Shown in pieces: positions 1 to 8,791 of a DNA stretch of 64,000 bases. The notes below the pieces were generated by a model. It saw nothing but the letters and a program-made list of their open reading frames with translations, did no database searches and was not told the origin of the DNA. The stretch is from Rhizobium sp. L43 (lineage in GTDB: Bacteria; Pseudomonadota; Alphaproteobacteria; Rhizobiales; Rhizobiaceae). Position numbers and translations under genes: made by a program. Every line of letters starts with the position of its first letter. The stretch's first letter is position 1. The DNA lies in the NCBI RefSeq assembly GCF_002531725.1, contig NZ_NWSQ01000005.1, positions 186,001 to 250,000 on the forward strand, written 5' to 3'.

Positions 1-19
1 AACGTCTGAGGAGACCGTT

Positions 20-3000
20 TTGCCCATTTCCAAGATTCTCGTTGCCAATCGCTCCGAAATTGCCATTCGCGTGTTCCGCGCGGCCAACGAGCTTGGAATA
101 AAAACAGTGGCGATCTGGGCGGAGGAAGACAAGCTGGCGCTGCACCGCTTCAAGGCGGACGAGAGCTATCAGGTCGGCCGCGGCCCGCATCTTGCCAAGG
201 ACATGGGCCCGATCGAAAGTTATCTGTCGATCGACGAGGTGATCCGCGTTGCCAAGCTCTCGGGCGCCGACGCCATTCATCCCGGCTACGGCCTGCTGTC
301 GGAAAGCCCTGAATTTGTCGACGCCTGCAATGAGGCCGGCATCATCTTCATCGGTCCGAAGGGCGATACGATGCGCCAGCTCGGCAACAAGGTTGCGGCG
401 CGCAACCTGGCGATCTCGGTCGGCGTGCCTGTCGTGCCGGCCACCGAGCCGCTGCCGGACGATATGAAGGAAGTGGCGAAGATGGCCGAAGAGATCGGCT
501 ATCCCGTCATGCTGAAGGCCTCCTGGGGCGGCGGCGGGCGCGGCATGCGCGCCATCCGCGATCCGAAGGACCTTGCCCGTGAAGTGACCGAAGCCAAGCG
601 CGAGGCGATGGCCGCCTTCGGCAAGGACGAGGTCTATCTGGAAAAGCTCGTCGAGCGCGCCCGCCACGTCGAAAGCCAGGTTCTCGGCGATACGCACGGC
701 AATGTCGTGCATCTGTTCGAACGTGACTGCTCGATCCAGCGCCGCAACCAGAAGGTCGTCGAGCGCGCGCCCGCGCCCTATCTCTCGGAAGCGCAGCGCC
801 AGGAGCTTGCCGCCTATTCGCTGAAGATCGCGTCGGCGACCAATTACATCGGCGCCGGCACCGTCGAATATCTGATGGATGCCGATACCGGCAAATTCTA
901 TTTCATCGAGGTCAATCCGCGCATCCAGGTCGAGCATACGGTGACCGAAGTCGTCACCGGCATCGACATCGTCAAGGCGCAGATCCACATTCTCGACGGC
1001 TTTGCGATCGGCACGCCGGAATCCGGCGTTCCCGCGCAAGCCGACATCCGCCTCAACGGCCATGCGCTGCAGTGCCGCATCACCACGGAAGATCCGGAGC
1101 ATAATTTCATTCCGGATTACGGCCGCATCACCGCCTATCGTTCGGCCTCCGGTTTCGGCATCCGCCTCGACGGCGGCACCTCCTATTCCGGCGCGATCAT
1201 CACCCGCTATTACGATCCGCTGCTCGTCAAGGTGACGGCCTGGGCGCCGAATCCGTCCGAAGCGATTTCCCGTATGGACCGGGCGTTGCGCGAATTCCGT
1301 ATCCGCGGCGTCGCCACCAACCTGACCTTCCTCGAAGCGATCATCGGCCATCCGAAGTTCCGCGACAACAGCTACACCACACGCTTCATCGACACGACGC
1401 CGGAGCTCTTCCAGCAGGTCAAGCGCCAGGACCGCGCCACGAAGCTATTGACCTATCTCGCCGACGTCACCGTCAACGGCCATCCCGAGGCCAAGGACAG
1501 GCCGCGGCCGCTTGATAACGCCGCCCAGCCGGTGGTGCCCTACGCCAACGGCAACACTGTCAAGGACGGCACCAAGCAGCTGCTCGACACGCTCGGCCCG
1601 AAGAAATTCGGCGAATGGATGCGCAACGAGAAGCGCGTGCTTCTGACCGACACGACGATGCGCGACGGTCACCAGTCGCTGCTCGCCACCCGCATGCGCA
1701 CCTATGACATCGCCCGCATCGCCGGCACCTATGCACATGCGCTGCCGAACCTCCTGTCGCTCGAATGCTGGGGCGGGGCGACCTTCGACGTCTCCATGCG
1801 CTTCCTGACCGAAGATCCGTGGGAGCGGCTGGCGCTGATCCGCGAGGGGGCGCCGAACCTTCTGCTGCAGATGCTGCTGCGCGGCGCCAATGGCGTCGGC
1901 TACACCAACTATCCCGACAATGTCGTCAAATATTTCGTCCGCCAGGCGGCCAAGGGCGGCATCGATCTCTTCCGCGTCTTCGACTGCCTGAACTGGGTCG
2001 AGAACATGCGGGTGTCGATGGATGCCATTGCCGAGGAGAACAAGCTCTGCGAGGCGGCGATCTGCTATACCGGTGATATCCTCAATTCGGCCCGCCCGAA
2101 ATACGACCTGAAATATTATACCGACCTTGCGGTCGAACTCGAGAAGGCCGGCGCCCACATCATCGCGCTCAAGGATATGGCGGGGCTGCTGAAGCCCGCG
2201 GCGGCCAAGGTGCTGTTCAAGGCGCTGCGCGAAGCGACCGGCCTGCCGATCCATTTCCATACGCATGATACGTCGGGGATTGCGGCAGCAACCGTGCTTG
2301 CCGCCGTCGATGCCGGCGTCGATGCCGTCGATGCGGCCATGGATGCGCTGTCCGGCAATACTTCGCAGCCCTGTCTCGGCTCGATCGTCGAGGCGTTGCG
2401 CGGCACCGAACGCGATCCGGGCCTCGATCCGGAATGGATCCGCCGCATCTCCTTCTATTGGGAAGCGGTGCGCAACCAGTATGCCGCCTTCGAAAGCGAT
2501 CTGAAGGGCCCGGCGTCCGAAGTCTATCTGCATGAAATGCCGGGCGGCCAGTTCACCAATCTCAAGGAACAGGCCCGCTCGCTCGGCCTCGAAACCCGCT
2601 GGCATCGGGTGGCACAGGCCTATGCCGACGCCAACCAGATGTTCGGCGATATCGTCAAGGTGACGCCGTCTTCCAAGGTGGTCGGCGACATGGCGCTGAT
2701 GATGGTCAGCCAGGACCTGACCGTCGCCGATGTCGTCAGCCCGGACCGCGAAGTCTCTTTCCCGGAATCGGTGGTGTCGATGCTGAAGGGCGATCTTGGC
2801 CAGCCGCCGTCGGGATGGCCGAAAGCGCTGCAGAAAAAGGCGCTGAAGGGCGATAAGCCCTATACGGTGCGTCCCGGCTCGCTGCTCAGGGAGGCCGATC
2901 TCGATGCCGAGCGTAAAGTCATCGAGACTAAGCTGGAGCGCGAGGTCAGCGATTTCGAATTCGCCTCCTATCTGATGTATCCGAAAGTCTTCACCGACTT

Positions 3001-3484
3001 CGCACTGGCCTCCGATACCTACGGCCCGGTCTCGGTGCTGCCGACGCCCGCCTATTTCTACGGTCTCAAGGATGGCGAGGAGCTGTTTGCCGATATCGAA
3101 CGCGGTAAGACGCTTGTCATCGTCAACCAGGCGATGAGCGCCACCGACAGCCAGGGCATGGTGACCATCTTCTTCGAGCTCAATGGCCAGCCGCGTCGCA
3201 TCAAGGTGCCGGACCGGGCCCATGGGGCAACGGGCGCTGCGGTCCGCCGCAAGGCCGAGCCGGGCAATGCCGTCCATGTCGGTGCGCCGATGCCGGGTGT
3301 TATCTCACGTGTCTTCGTCTCGCCCGGCCAGGCCGTCAGCGCCGGCGACGTGCTCGTTTCCATCGAGGCGATGAAGATGGAAACGGCCCTGCATGCGGAA
3401 AAGGATGGCACGATTTCCGAGGTGCTGGTGCGCGCCGGCGACCAGATCGATGCCAAGGACCTGCTCGTCGTTTACGGCGGGTGA
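20..3484 (+). CDS. pyc: Pyruvate carboxylase
   Basis: Biotin enzyme that makes oxaloacetate from pyruvate and bicarbonate with ATP (anaplerosis). The 1154 residues match single-chain pyruvate carboxylases. An N-terminal biotin carboxylase (about 1-455) has the ATP-grasp glycine loop GGGGRGM near 170 and FIEVNPRIQVEHT near 294. The carboxyltransferase starts near 543 with TMRDGHQS. The C-terminal biotinyl domain carries EAMKM, with the biotinylated lysine at 1119. The start is TTG: GAGGAG at 8-13 sits six bases upstream and the product begins directly with the conserved PISKILVANRSEIA. It is a single-gene unit closed by a terminator; its promoter lies outside the window. Confidence 0.97.
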   Translation: MPISKILVANRSEIAIRVFRAANELGIKTVAIWAEEDKLALHRFKADESYQVGRGPHLAKDMGPIESYLSIDEVIRVAKLSGADAIHPGYGLLSESPEFVDACNEAGIIFIGPKGDTMRQLGNKVAARNLAISVGVPVVPATEPLPDDMKEVAKMAEEIGYPVMLKASWGGGGRGMRAIRDPKDLAREVTEAKREAMAAFGKDEVYLEKLVERARHVESQVLGDTHGNVVHLFERDCSIQRRNQKVVERAPAPYLSEAQRQELAAYSLKIASATNYIGAGTVEYLMDADTGKFYFIEVNPRIQVEHTVTEVVTGIDIVKAQIHILDGFAIGTPESGVPAQADIRLNGHALQCRITTEDPEHNFIPDYGRITAYRSASGFGIRLDGGTSYSGAIITRYYDPLLVKVTAWAPNPSEAISRMDRALREFRIRGVATNLTFLEAIIGHPKFRDNSYTTRFIDTTPELFQQVKRQDRATKLLTYLADVTVNGHPEAKDRPRPLDNAAQPVVPYANGNTVKDGTKQLLDTLGPKKFGEWMRNEKRVLLTDTTMRDGHQSLLATRMRTYDIARIAGTYAHALPNLLSLECWGGATFDVSMRFLTEDPWERLALIREGAPNLLLQMLLRGANGVGYTNYPDNVVKYFVRQAAKGGIDLFRVFDCLNWVENMRVSMDAIAEENKLCEAAICYTGDILNSARPKYDLKYYTDLAVELEKAGAHIIALKDMAGLLKPAAAKVLFKALREATGLPIHFHTHDTSGIAAATVLAAVDAGVDAVDAAMDALSGNTSQPCLGSIVEALRGTERDPGLDPEWIRRISFYWEAVRNQYAAFESDLKGPASEVYLHEMPGGQFTNLKEQARSLGLETRWHRVAQAYADANQMFGDIVKVTPSSKVVGDMALMMVSQDLTVADVVSPDREVSFPESVVSMLKGDLGQPPSGWPKALQKKALKGDKPYTVRPGSLLREADLDAERKVIETKLEREVSDFEFASYLMYPKVFTDFALASDTYGPVSVLPTPAYFYGLKDGEELFADIERGKTLVIVNQAMSATDSQGMVTIFFELNGQPRRIKVPDRAHGATGAAVRRKAEPGNAVHVGAPMPGVISRVFVSPGQAVSAGDVLVSIEAMKMETALHAEKDGTISEVLVRAGDQIDAKDLLVVYGG

Positions 3485-3590
3485 GCAGGCGGCGCCGATG
3501 TTTCCGAAAGGTTGCATTCGGTCATGCTGCCAATCACCCGATTGTGTATGATCGGGCTGGCAAAAAAGCTGATTTTTTGAGGCGTCAGCG

Positions 3591-3622
3591 GCCTCCTCGC
3601 CTTGCCGGGCGAGGAGGCTTTC
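3591..3622 (+). terminator. Rho-independent terminator of pyc
   Basis: An 11-bp perfect stem (GCCTCCTCGCC at 3591-3601 with GGCGAGGAGGC at 3608-3618) and a six-base loop are followed by a short T-rich run, about 110 bases after the pyc stop. Confidence 0.7.
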
Positions 3623-3677
3623 TCATAGACTGGCACTCCCACCATCCGCCCCCAAGACCAATCAGGACATCATCTCC

Positions 3678-4250
3678 ATGAGCAAGCTGAAGATTGCCGT
3701 CATTGTCGGCAGCACGCGTATTGGCCGTTTCGCCGAACATCCGGCCAAATGGATCGCCGAACTGGTCGGCCAGCGCTCCGATCTCGAAGTCGAGATTCTC
3801 GATCTTCTCGACTATCCCATGCATTTCTTTGGCGAAGAGCGTGCCACGACGGCGGAAAGCGAATCCGCCGAGCGCTGGAAGAAGAAGCTGCGCGAATTCG
3901 ACGGCTTCATATTCACCGTCGCCGAATACAATCATGGGCCGACGGCTGTTTTGAAAAACGCGATCGATCTCGGCGAATTCATCCAGAAGCCGGTCGGTTT
4001 CGTCGGTTATGGCGGCGTCGGCGGCGCACGTGCGGTCGAGCAGCTTCGTCTGATCTTCGTGGAAATGAGCGCTGCTTCCGTCAAGACCGGCGTCCACATC
4101 GCATTCAGCGAATATCTTGCCGTTCTCAAGGAGGGCAAGAGCCTTGGCGATTACCCGCATCTCAACGAAGCTGCCAAGAACCTGCTCGATCAGATCACCT
4201 GGTGGGGCAATGCGTTGAAGGCTGCGCGCGCCGTCGTCACGGCCTCCTGA
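3678..4250 (+). CDS. NADPH-dependent FMN reductase family protein
   Basis: Flavodoxin-fold oxidoreductase of the NADPH-dependent FMN reductase/ArsH-like superfamily, 190 residues and cytoplasmic. The N-terminal beta strand leads into the FMN phosphate loop GSTR (residues 11-14), and the second flavin-contact segment EYNHGPTAVLKNAID is near residue 85. The physiological substrate (free flavin, quinone or azo compound) cannot be told from sequence. It is monocistronic, between the pyc terminator and its own terminator, and convergent with the ABC importer on the other strand. Confidence 0.85.
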   Translation: MSKLKIAVIVGSTRIGRFAEHPAKWIAELVGQRSDLEVEILDLLDYPMHFFGEERATTAESESAERWKKKLREFDGFIFTVAEYNHGPTAVLKNAIDLGEFIQKPVGFVGYGGVGGARAVEQLRLIFVEMSAASVKTGVHIAFSEYLAVLKEGKSLGDYPHLNEAAKNLLDQITWWGNALKAARAVVTAS

Positions 4251-4262
4251 TCGCAGTTCCAG

Positions 4263-4292
4263 CAATGCCGGGATGTGCGCATCCCGGCATTG
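4263..4292. terminator. Terminator hairpin between convergent genes
   Basis: A 13-bp perfect stem, CAATGCCGGGATG at 4263-4275 with CATCCCGGCATTG at 4280-4292, has a four-base loop. It lies in the 44-bp gap between the FMN reductase (+) and the ABC ATPase (-). The U-tract is weak on both strands, so it may act bidirectionally. Confidence 0.7.
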
Positions 4293-4294
4293 TC

Positions 4295-5056
4295 TTAGAT
4301 ATCGTAAGTATGGGCGGCGTTGATCGTCGAGATGAAGCGCTTGGTGCGTTCGCGCTGGGGCGTATTGAAGATCGTCTTGGCGCTGCCCGTTTCCACCACG
4401 CTTCCGGCTTCCAGGAAGACGACGTCATTGGCGATTTTCGAGGCAAGCCTGAGATCGTGGGTCGCCATCACCATCGTCGTGCCTTCTCTGGCCAAACGGC
4501 CGAGCACATCAACCACCTCGGCCGAAAGCTCCGGATCGAGCGCGGAGGTCGGCTCGTCGCAAAGAAGCACGCGCGGCGACGGCGCCAGCGCCCGGGCAAT
4601 CGCCACACGCTGCTGCTGGCCGCCTGAAAGTGTCGAGGGCCAGGCGTTCGCCTTTTCGGTCATGCCGACCTTGGCCAGCAGCTCCATGGCGCGTTCGCGG
4701 GCCTTTTCCCGCGGCCATCTCAACACGGTCACCAGGCCTTCCATGACATTCTCGATCGCGGTCTGATGCGGGAAAAGCTGGAAGTTTTGGAAGACCATGC
4801 CGGTCTGGCGGCGGATTTTCTGGATCGCCTGCCAGCTCGTTCGTTTGCCCGGCGCAAAGGCCAGTGCTTCCTCCCCAAGGCGGATGGAACCGGCGGTCGG
4901 GATTTCGAGCAGGTTGATGCAGCGCAGCAGCGTGCTCTTGCCGCCACCGGACGGCCCGACCAGCGCGGTGACGCTGCCTTCAGGAATACGGATGCTGATA
5001 TCCTTGAGGATGACGGCGTCGCCGAAGCGCTTTTCGATGTTGGAAAGCTCGATCAT
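4295..5056 (-). CDS. Polar amino-acid ABC transporter, ATP-binding protein
   Basis: ATPase of a polar-amino-acid importer (GlnQ/HisP/TcyN class), 253 residues. Walker A GPSGGGKST is at 34-42, the signature LSGGQQQR at 143-150, and Walker B LLCDEPTSALD about 20 residues later, all intact. Its ATG overlaps the stop of the upstream permease gene in an ATGA arrangement (5053-5056), indicating translational coupling. It is the third gene of a binding protein-permease-ATPase operon, so its substrate should follow that of the binding protein, which looks cystine-like. Confidence 0.95.
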   Translation of the reverse strand: MIELSNIEKRFGDAVILKDISIRIPEGSVTALVGPSGGGKSTLLRCINLLEIPTAGSIRLGEEALAFAPGKRTSWQAIQKIRRQTGMVFQNFQLFPHQTAIENVMEGLVTVLRWPREKARERAMELLAKVGMTEKANAWPSTLSGGQQQRVAIARALAPSPRVLLCDEPTSALDPELSAEVVDVLGRLAREGTTMVMATHDLRLASKIANDVVFLEAGSVVETGSAKTIFNTPQRERTKRFISTINAAHTYDI

Positions 5057-5733
5057 GCATTTGCCTCCAGCATGCCGCCGTAACGGGCGAAGCGGCGCTC
5101 CAGCCGCACCTGCAACTGCGAGAGAACGGAGCTCAGGACGAGATAGATCAGCGCCGCCTCGATATAAAGGATCAGCGGCTCATAAGTGGTGGCGACGATG
5201 CGCTGCGCCGCCTGGAAGAGTTCCGGCACGGTGATGGCGGCGGCAAGCGAGGTGTCCTTGACCAGCGAGATGAAGGTGTTCGACAGCGGCGGCACGGCGA
5301 CGCGGGCGGCCTGCGGCAGGATGGTGCGGCTCATCGCCTGGCGCCAGCTCATGCCGATCGAATAGGCGGCCTCCCACTGGCCCTTCGGCACCGAGGAAAT
5401 GACGGCGCGGATGATCTCGGAGCTGTAGGCGCCGATATTCAGGGTAAAGCCGATGAGGGCGGCGGGAAAGGCATCGAGCAGAATACCGAGGCTCGGCAGG
5501 CCGTAGAAGATGACGAAGAGCTGGACGAGCAGCGGCGTGCCGCGAATGACCCAGACATAAAAACGGGCGACGGCGGAAAGCGGCATCGGCCCGAACAGCC
5601 GGGCGATCGCGGTGGCGAGCCCGAGGGCGAGGCCGAAGACGAAGGATAGCAGGGTCAGCGGAATGGTGAAGATCAACCCAGCCCAAAGGAGCGAGGGAAG
5701 TGATTCCGCCATCAGTTGGAGCCAGTGCGCCAA
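5053..5733 (-). CDS. Polar amino-acid ABC transporter, permease
   Basis: Inner-membrane permease of the HisM/GlnP/TcyL type, with about five hydrophobic segments and the cytoplasmic EAA-like loop around GQWEAAYSIGMSW. The reading frame is open further upstream to an ATG at 5784, but that would initiate inside a dispersed palindromic repeat. I prefer the TTG at 5733 because GAGAGGGA lies just upstream of it and the product then begins LAHWLQLMAESLPSLLWAG, as in the family (226 residues). An ATG at 5712 is the other option. The gene is coupled to the ATPase through a 4-base overlap. Confidence 0.88.
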   Translation of the reverse strand: MAHWLQLMAESLPSLLWAGLIFTIPLTLLSFVFGLALGLATAIARLFGPMPLSAVARFYVWVIRGTPLLVQLFVIFYGLPSLGILLDAFPAALIGFTLNIGAYSSEIIRAVISSVPKGQWEAAYSIGMSWRQAMSRTILPQAARVAVPPLSNTFISLVKDTSLAAAITVPELFQAAQRIVATTYEPLILYIEAALIYLVLSSVLSQLQVRLERRFARYGGMLEANA

Positions 5734-5773
5734 GGGAGTTCCCTCTCGTCGGTTGGTACGTTGAAGTGGCATA

Positions 5774-5926
5774 CCCCTCCCCAACCCCTCCCCACAAGGG
5801 GGAGGGGCTTAGCGGAGGCCCCGGCGCACCAAATAGCAACCGTACTGCTGGCCGAGAGGTTGTTTGGAGATGAGAACAGTGCGGCATCGAAGCCCCTCCC
5901 CCTTGTGGGGAGGGGCTGGGGAGGGG
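5774..5926. repeat. Inverted pair of 37-bp GC-rich repeats inside the ABC operon
   Basis: Two 37-base copies at 5774-5810 and 5890-5926 are reverse complements with one mismatch and enclose 79 bases. Each copy also contains its own small palindrome (CCCCTCCCC...GGGGAGGGG). The element sits between the binding-protein stop (5942) and the permease start, so the transcript could fold a very stable hairpin there. The motif belongs to a widespread rhizobial intergenic repeat type as far as I recall; a role in mRNA stability or partial termination is inference. Confidence 0.85.
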
Positions 5927-5941
5927 AGTTCTGAACGAAGC

Positions 5942-6727
5942 TTACTTGGAAACGTCCTGGCCGAAATACTTGTCGGCGATCTTCTTGTAGGTGCCGTCGG
6001 CCTTGATGTCGGCAAGCGCCTTGTTGATTTCGGCAAGAAGCTCCGGCTCGTTCTTGCGGATGATGATGCCGGAATAATCGGCATTTTCCTGCTCGGCGAC
6101 GATCTTCACCGGCGCGTCCGGCTTGTGCTTCTTGAAGTCGAGGAAGGAGAGGCTGTCGTTGATCGTGGCATCGGCGCGCTTGGTCAGCACCAGCTGGATC
6201 GACTGATCGAAGCCGTCGGTGCCGACGAGTTCGGCGCCGGCTTCGGTGGCGAGCTTGCCGAAGTTGCTGGTCAGCGACTGGGCGGATTTCTTGCCCTTGA
6301 GGTCGGCGAAGGACTTGATGCTGTCGTCGCCGTCGCGGGCAATCAGCACGGCCTTGGAGGCGATATAGGGCTCGGAGAAATCGTATTTCTGCTTGCGGGC
6401 TTCGGTGATGCCGACCTGATTGATGACGGTGTCGTAGCGCTTGGCGTCGAGGCCGGCGATCAGGCCGTCCCACTTGCCTTCGACGAATTCGGCCTTGACG
6501 CCGAGCTTGGCGGCGATGGCTTCGCCGATCTCGACATCGAAGCCGACGAGCTTGCCGCTTTCGTCATGATAGGTGAAGGGCGCATAGGTGCCTTCGGTGC
6601 CGATCTTGAAGACGCCGGCCGATTTGATGGCGGCGAGGTTTTCGCCGGCATGGGCGGGCAGGAGGGCCGCAGCCTGAATGAGGGCGGCAGCGGCGACGGT
6701 TTTCAGCCAGTTCATTGTTGTATCCAT
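5942..6727 (-). CDS. Polar amino-acid (probably cystine-type) ABC transporter, binding protein
   Basis: Periplasmic substrate-binding protein of family 3 (SBP_bac_3), 261 residues, with a Sec signal peptide cleaved after PAHA (about residue 27). The segment GTEGTYAPFTYHDESGKL closely resembles FliY/TcyJ-type cystine-binding proteins, hence the tentative substrate; other small polar amino acids are possible. It is first in the importer operon and followed by the 37-bp inverted repeats, an arrangement that could raise its expression over the membrane genes. A second in-frame ATG at 6715 could be the true start. Confidence 0.93.
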   Translation of the reverse strand: MDTTMNWLKTVAAAALIQAAALLPAHAGENLAAIKSAGVFKIGTEGTYAPFTYHDESGKLVGFDVEIGEAIAAKLGVKAEFVEGKWDGLIAGLDAKRYDTVINQVGITEARKQKYDFSEPYIASKAVLIARDGDDSIKSFADLKGKKSAQSLTSNFGKLATEAGAELVGTDGFDQSIQLVLTKRADATINDSLSFLDFKKHKPDAPVKIVAEQENADYSGIIIRKNEPELLAEINKALADIKADGTYKKIADKYFGQDVSK

Positions 6728-6869
6728 CCTTGGGAGATTGTCATCGGATGAGGGATAGTTCGCAGAAAATTAGGGCGCGGGAAGCGTAAAAAACTGCGAA
6801 TAAAAGCAGCAACTGCAAATATTTTTCTCAAAGCGCCGGTTGAACCGTGAATCCTTTGGAAAATTCGCA

Positions 6870-7883
6870 TCAAACAGCGATGCGACGGCGCAGCCTTTCG
6901 CTGACAATGATGATCAACCCGGCCCCGAGGATCATGCATGCGCCGGCGATGACATTATGCGTGGGGATATCGGCCCAGATCAGATAGCCGAGAAGGAAGG
7001 CCCAGACGAGAGACGTATATTCGAATGGCGCAAGCACGGAGACAGGCGCCCGGCGCATGCCTTCGAAGAGGGCGAACTGCGCCGCGCCGGCAACAATGCC
7101 GGTGGCGACGAGCAGCACCAGCTGCGTCATGTCAGGCGTCCGCCACGTATAGAGAACGGCAACGCCTGTCATAACAAGGAAAAAGAGGTTGGAGACGGCA
7201 AGCTGGACGATGGTTTTCTCGTGCAGCGAGGTCTTGCGCAGCAATACCATGGCGGAGGCCCAGAGAACGGCTGCCTGCAGCGCCAGATAGACCGGCCAGG
7301 AGATGGCAAGGCCGGTCGGGTTGCAGGCAATGAGCACGCCGACGAAACCGACGCCGACGGCAAGCCAGCGCGCCGGCGTGACCTCCTCCTTCAGGATCAG
7401 CCATGCAAGCAGGGTGCCGACGACGGGTGCGGCGTAATAAAGCGTCGTCACTTCGGCCAGCTGCAGGCGGCTTGCGGCGGAATAATAGGAAAGCCAGGCA
7501 GAGAGAAGAAGGATGCTGCGGACGATCATCGGCTTGATGATCGGCGATGTCATCGTTTGCTGGACGAGCCTGCCGCGGCCATAGGCGAGACAACCGGCGA
7601 GGATGGTGAGACTGCGGAAAAACAGGATCTGCCAGACCGGGATGGTTGATGTCAGGATCTTGATGATCGCGTCATGGAAGGTGAACGCCATATAGGCGAC
7701 GCTCGTGAGCAGAATGCCCAGGCTGACGGAGTTTTTCACGGGAATGCACCAGATGGCGGATAGGCCGGCGGGAATCGAGAATATGCGATCGGTAATCCCG
7801 GCCCTCCGGCCGGTCAATAGGCCATATTTCGCTCTGGTGGTGGAGCTTTGTTTCATAACGTCAGAAAACGTGTAATCGTGCAT
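6870..7883 (-). CDS. DMT-family (EamA) transporter
   Basis: Integral membrane protein of the drug/metabolite transporter superfamily with two EamA repeats and about ten membrane helices, 337 residues as drawn. The first roughly 45 residues are poorly hydrophobic, and family members usually begin near the segment SVSLGILLTSVAYMAF, so the true start may be internal (no good ribosome binding site decides this). The substrate is unknown. It is divergent from the DeoR gene with 66 bp between the drawn starts, a layout compatible with shared regulation. Confidence 0.85.
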   Translation of the reverse strand: MHDYTFSDVMKQSSTTRAKYGLLTGRRAGITDRIFSIPAGLSAIWCIPVKNSVSLGILLTSVAYMAFTFHDAIIKILTSTIPVWQILFFRSLTILAGCLAYGRGRLVQQTMTSPIIKPMIVRSILLLSAWLSYYSAASRLQLAEVTTLYYAAPVVGTLLAWLILKEEVTPARWLAVGVGFVGVLIACNPTGLAISWPVYLALQAAVLWASAMVLLRKTSLHEKTIVQLAVSNLFFLVMTGVAVLYTWRTPDMTQLVLLVATGIVAGAAQFALFEGMRRAPVSVLAPFEYTSLVWAFLLGYLIWADIPTHNVIAGACMILGAGLIIIVSERLRRRIAV

Positions 7884-7949
7884 ATTGCCTGCACGATCAT
7901 CAGTGTTTATGCACGTTTTTCATGTCTGAGGTATTGATCCGGTAGAAAC

Positions 7950-8726
7950 ATGCAGGATTTTTTGTTGCGAGAGCGCCAGGGGGTGATTTCCGAGAGGCTG
8001 CGGCTAAATGGCCGCGTGCTGGCGGCGGAACTTGCGCTGGAATTCGGCGTCTCCGAGGATACGGTTCGGCGCGACCTGCGCGAAATGGCGGCGGCAGGGC
8101 TCTGCGAGCGGGTCTATGGCGGCGCTTTGCCGGTTTCGCCGGCGCATGGAAGCCTGACGCAGCGCATCGGTTTTGCCGCTGGCCGGAAACAGGCTCTGGC
8201 GCGCGCCGCGGCAACGCAGATTGCCGCCGGTTCGTGTGTGTTCTTCGATGCCGGCAGCACCAATCTGGCGATCGCCAACGCACTGCCGGCCGAACTCGAG
8301 CTGACGGCCGCGACCAATGCGCCGGCGATCGCCGCCGCACTCATCGACAAGCCTGCCGTCAACGTCATCCTGATTGGTGGAATGGTGGACCGGCAGACGG
8401 GCGGGGCGCTCGGCGCCAAGGCTCTCCGGGACATGGAGCAGATTTCGCCCGATCTCTGCATTCTCGGCGCCTGCGGCGTCGATCTCGAGGCCGGTATCAC
8501 CGCATTCGGTTTCGAGGATGCGGAGTTCAAGCGGTTCGCGGCATCCAGGAGCAGAAAAGTGCTGGTGGCGGTCACCTCGGAGAAATTCGGTACCGCCGCG
8601 CCGCATAGTATCCTGCCGGTTGCGCATTGCGAATGCCTGGTCGTCGAGCACGATGCCGATCCGGCCGTTCTCGGCCGCTACCGCGAGCGCGGATGCAGAA
8701 CCGTGATCGCCGAGGAAACGACCTGA
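7950..8726 (+). CDS. DeoR/GlpR-family transcriptional regulator
   Basis: Cytoplasmic repressor of 258 residues. The N-terminal DeoR winged helix-turn-helix (about 22-50, LAAELALEFGVSEDTVRRDL) precedes a DeoRC sensor domain with the sugar-phosphate-type motifs DAGSTNL and ILGACGVDLEAGITAF. Ligands of this family are normally phosphorylated sugars. It lies 65 bp ahead of an MFS carrier in the same direction and opposite a DMT exporter, either of which could be a target. Confidence 0.9.
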   Translation: MQDFLLRERQGVISERLRLNGRVLAAELALEFGVSEDTVRRDLREMAAAGLCERVYGGALPVSPAHGSLTQRIGFAAGRKQALARAAATQIAAGSCVFFDAGSTNLAIANALPAELELTAATNAPAIAAALIDKPAVNVILIGGMVDRQTGGALGAKALRDMEQISPDLCILGACGVDLEAGITAFGFEDAEFKRFAASRSRKVLVAVTSEKFGTAAPHSILPVAHCECLVVEHDADPAVLGRYRERGCRTVIAEETT

Positions 8727-8791
8727 GGCTGCGGCCACAGAGTTTAGGGAAATCGGGCGCTTGCAAGCCCGGCAATGAGGAAAGACCGAAA

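Noticed and set aside
1445..3277. 610-codon open frame opposite pyc
   Set aside because: It is antisense to a fully conserved enzyme gene, has no ribosome binding site and shows His/Arg-rich composition typical of reverse-strand GC-rich codons.
5774..5926. Insertion sequence or attachment site
   Set aside because: Arms are present, but there is no transposase and the 79-bp centre has no coding capacity, so it is a repeat element rather than a mobile gene.
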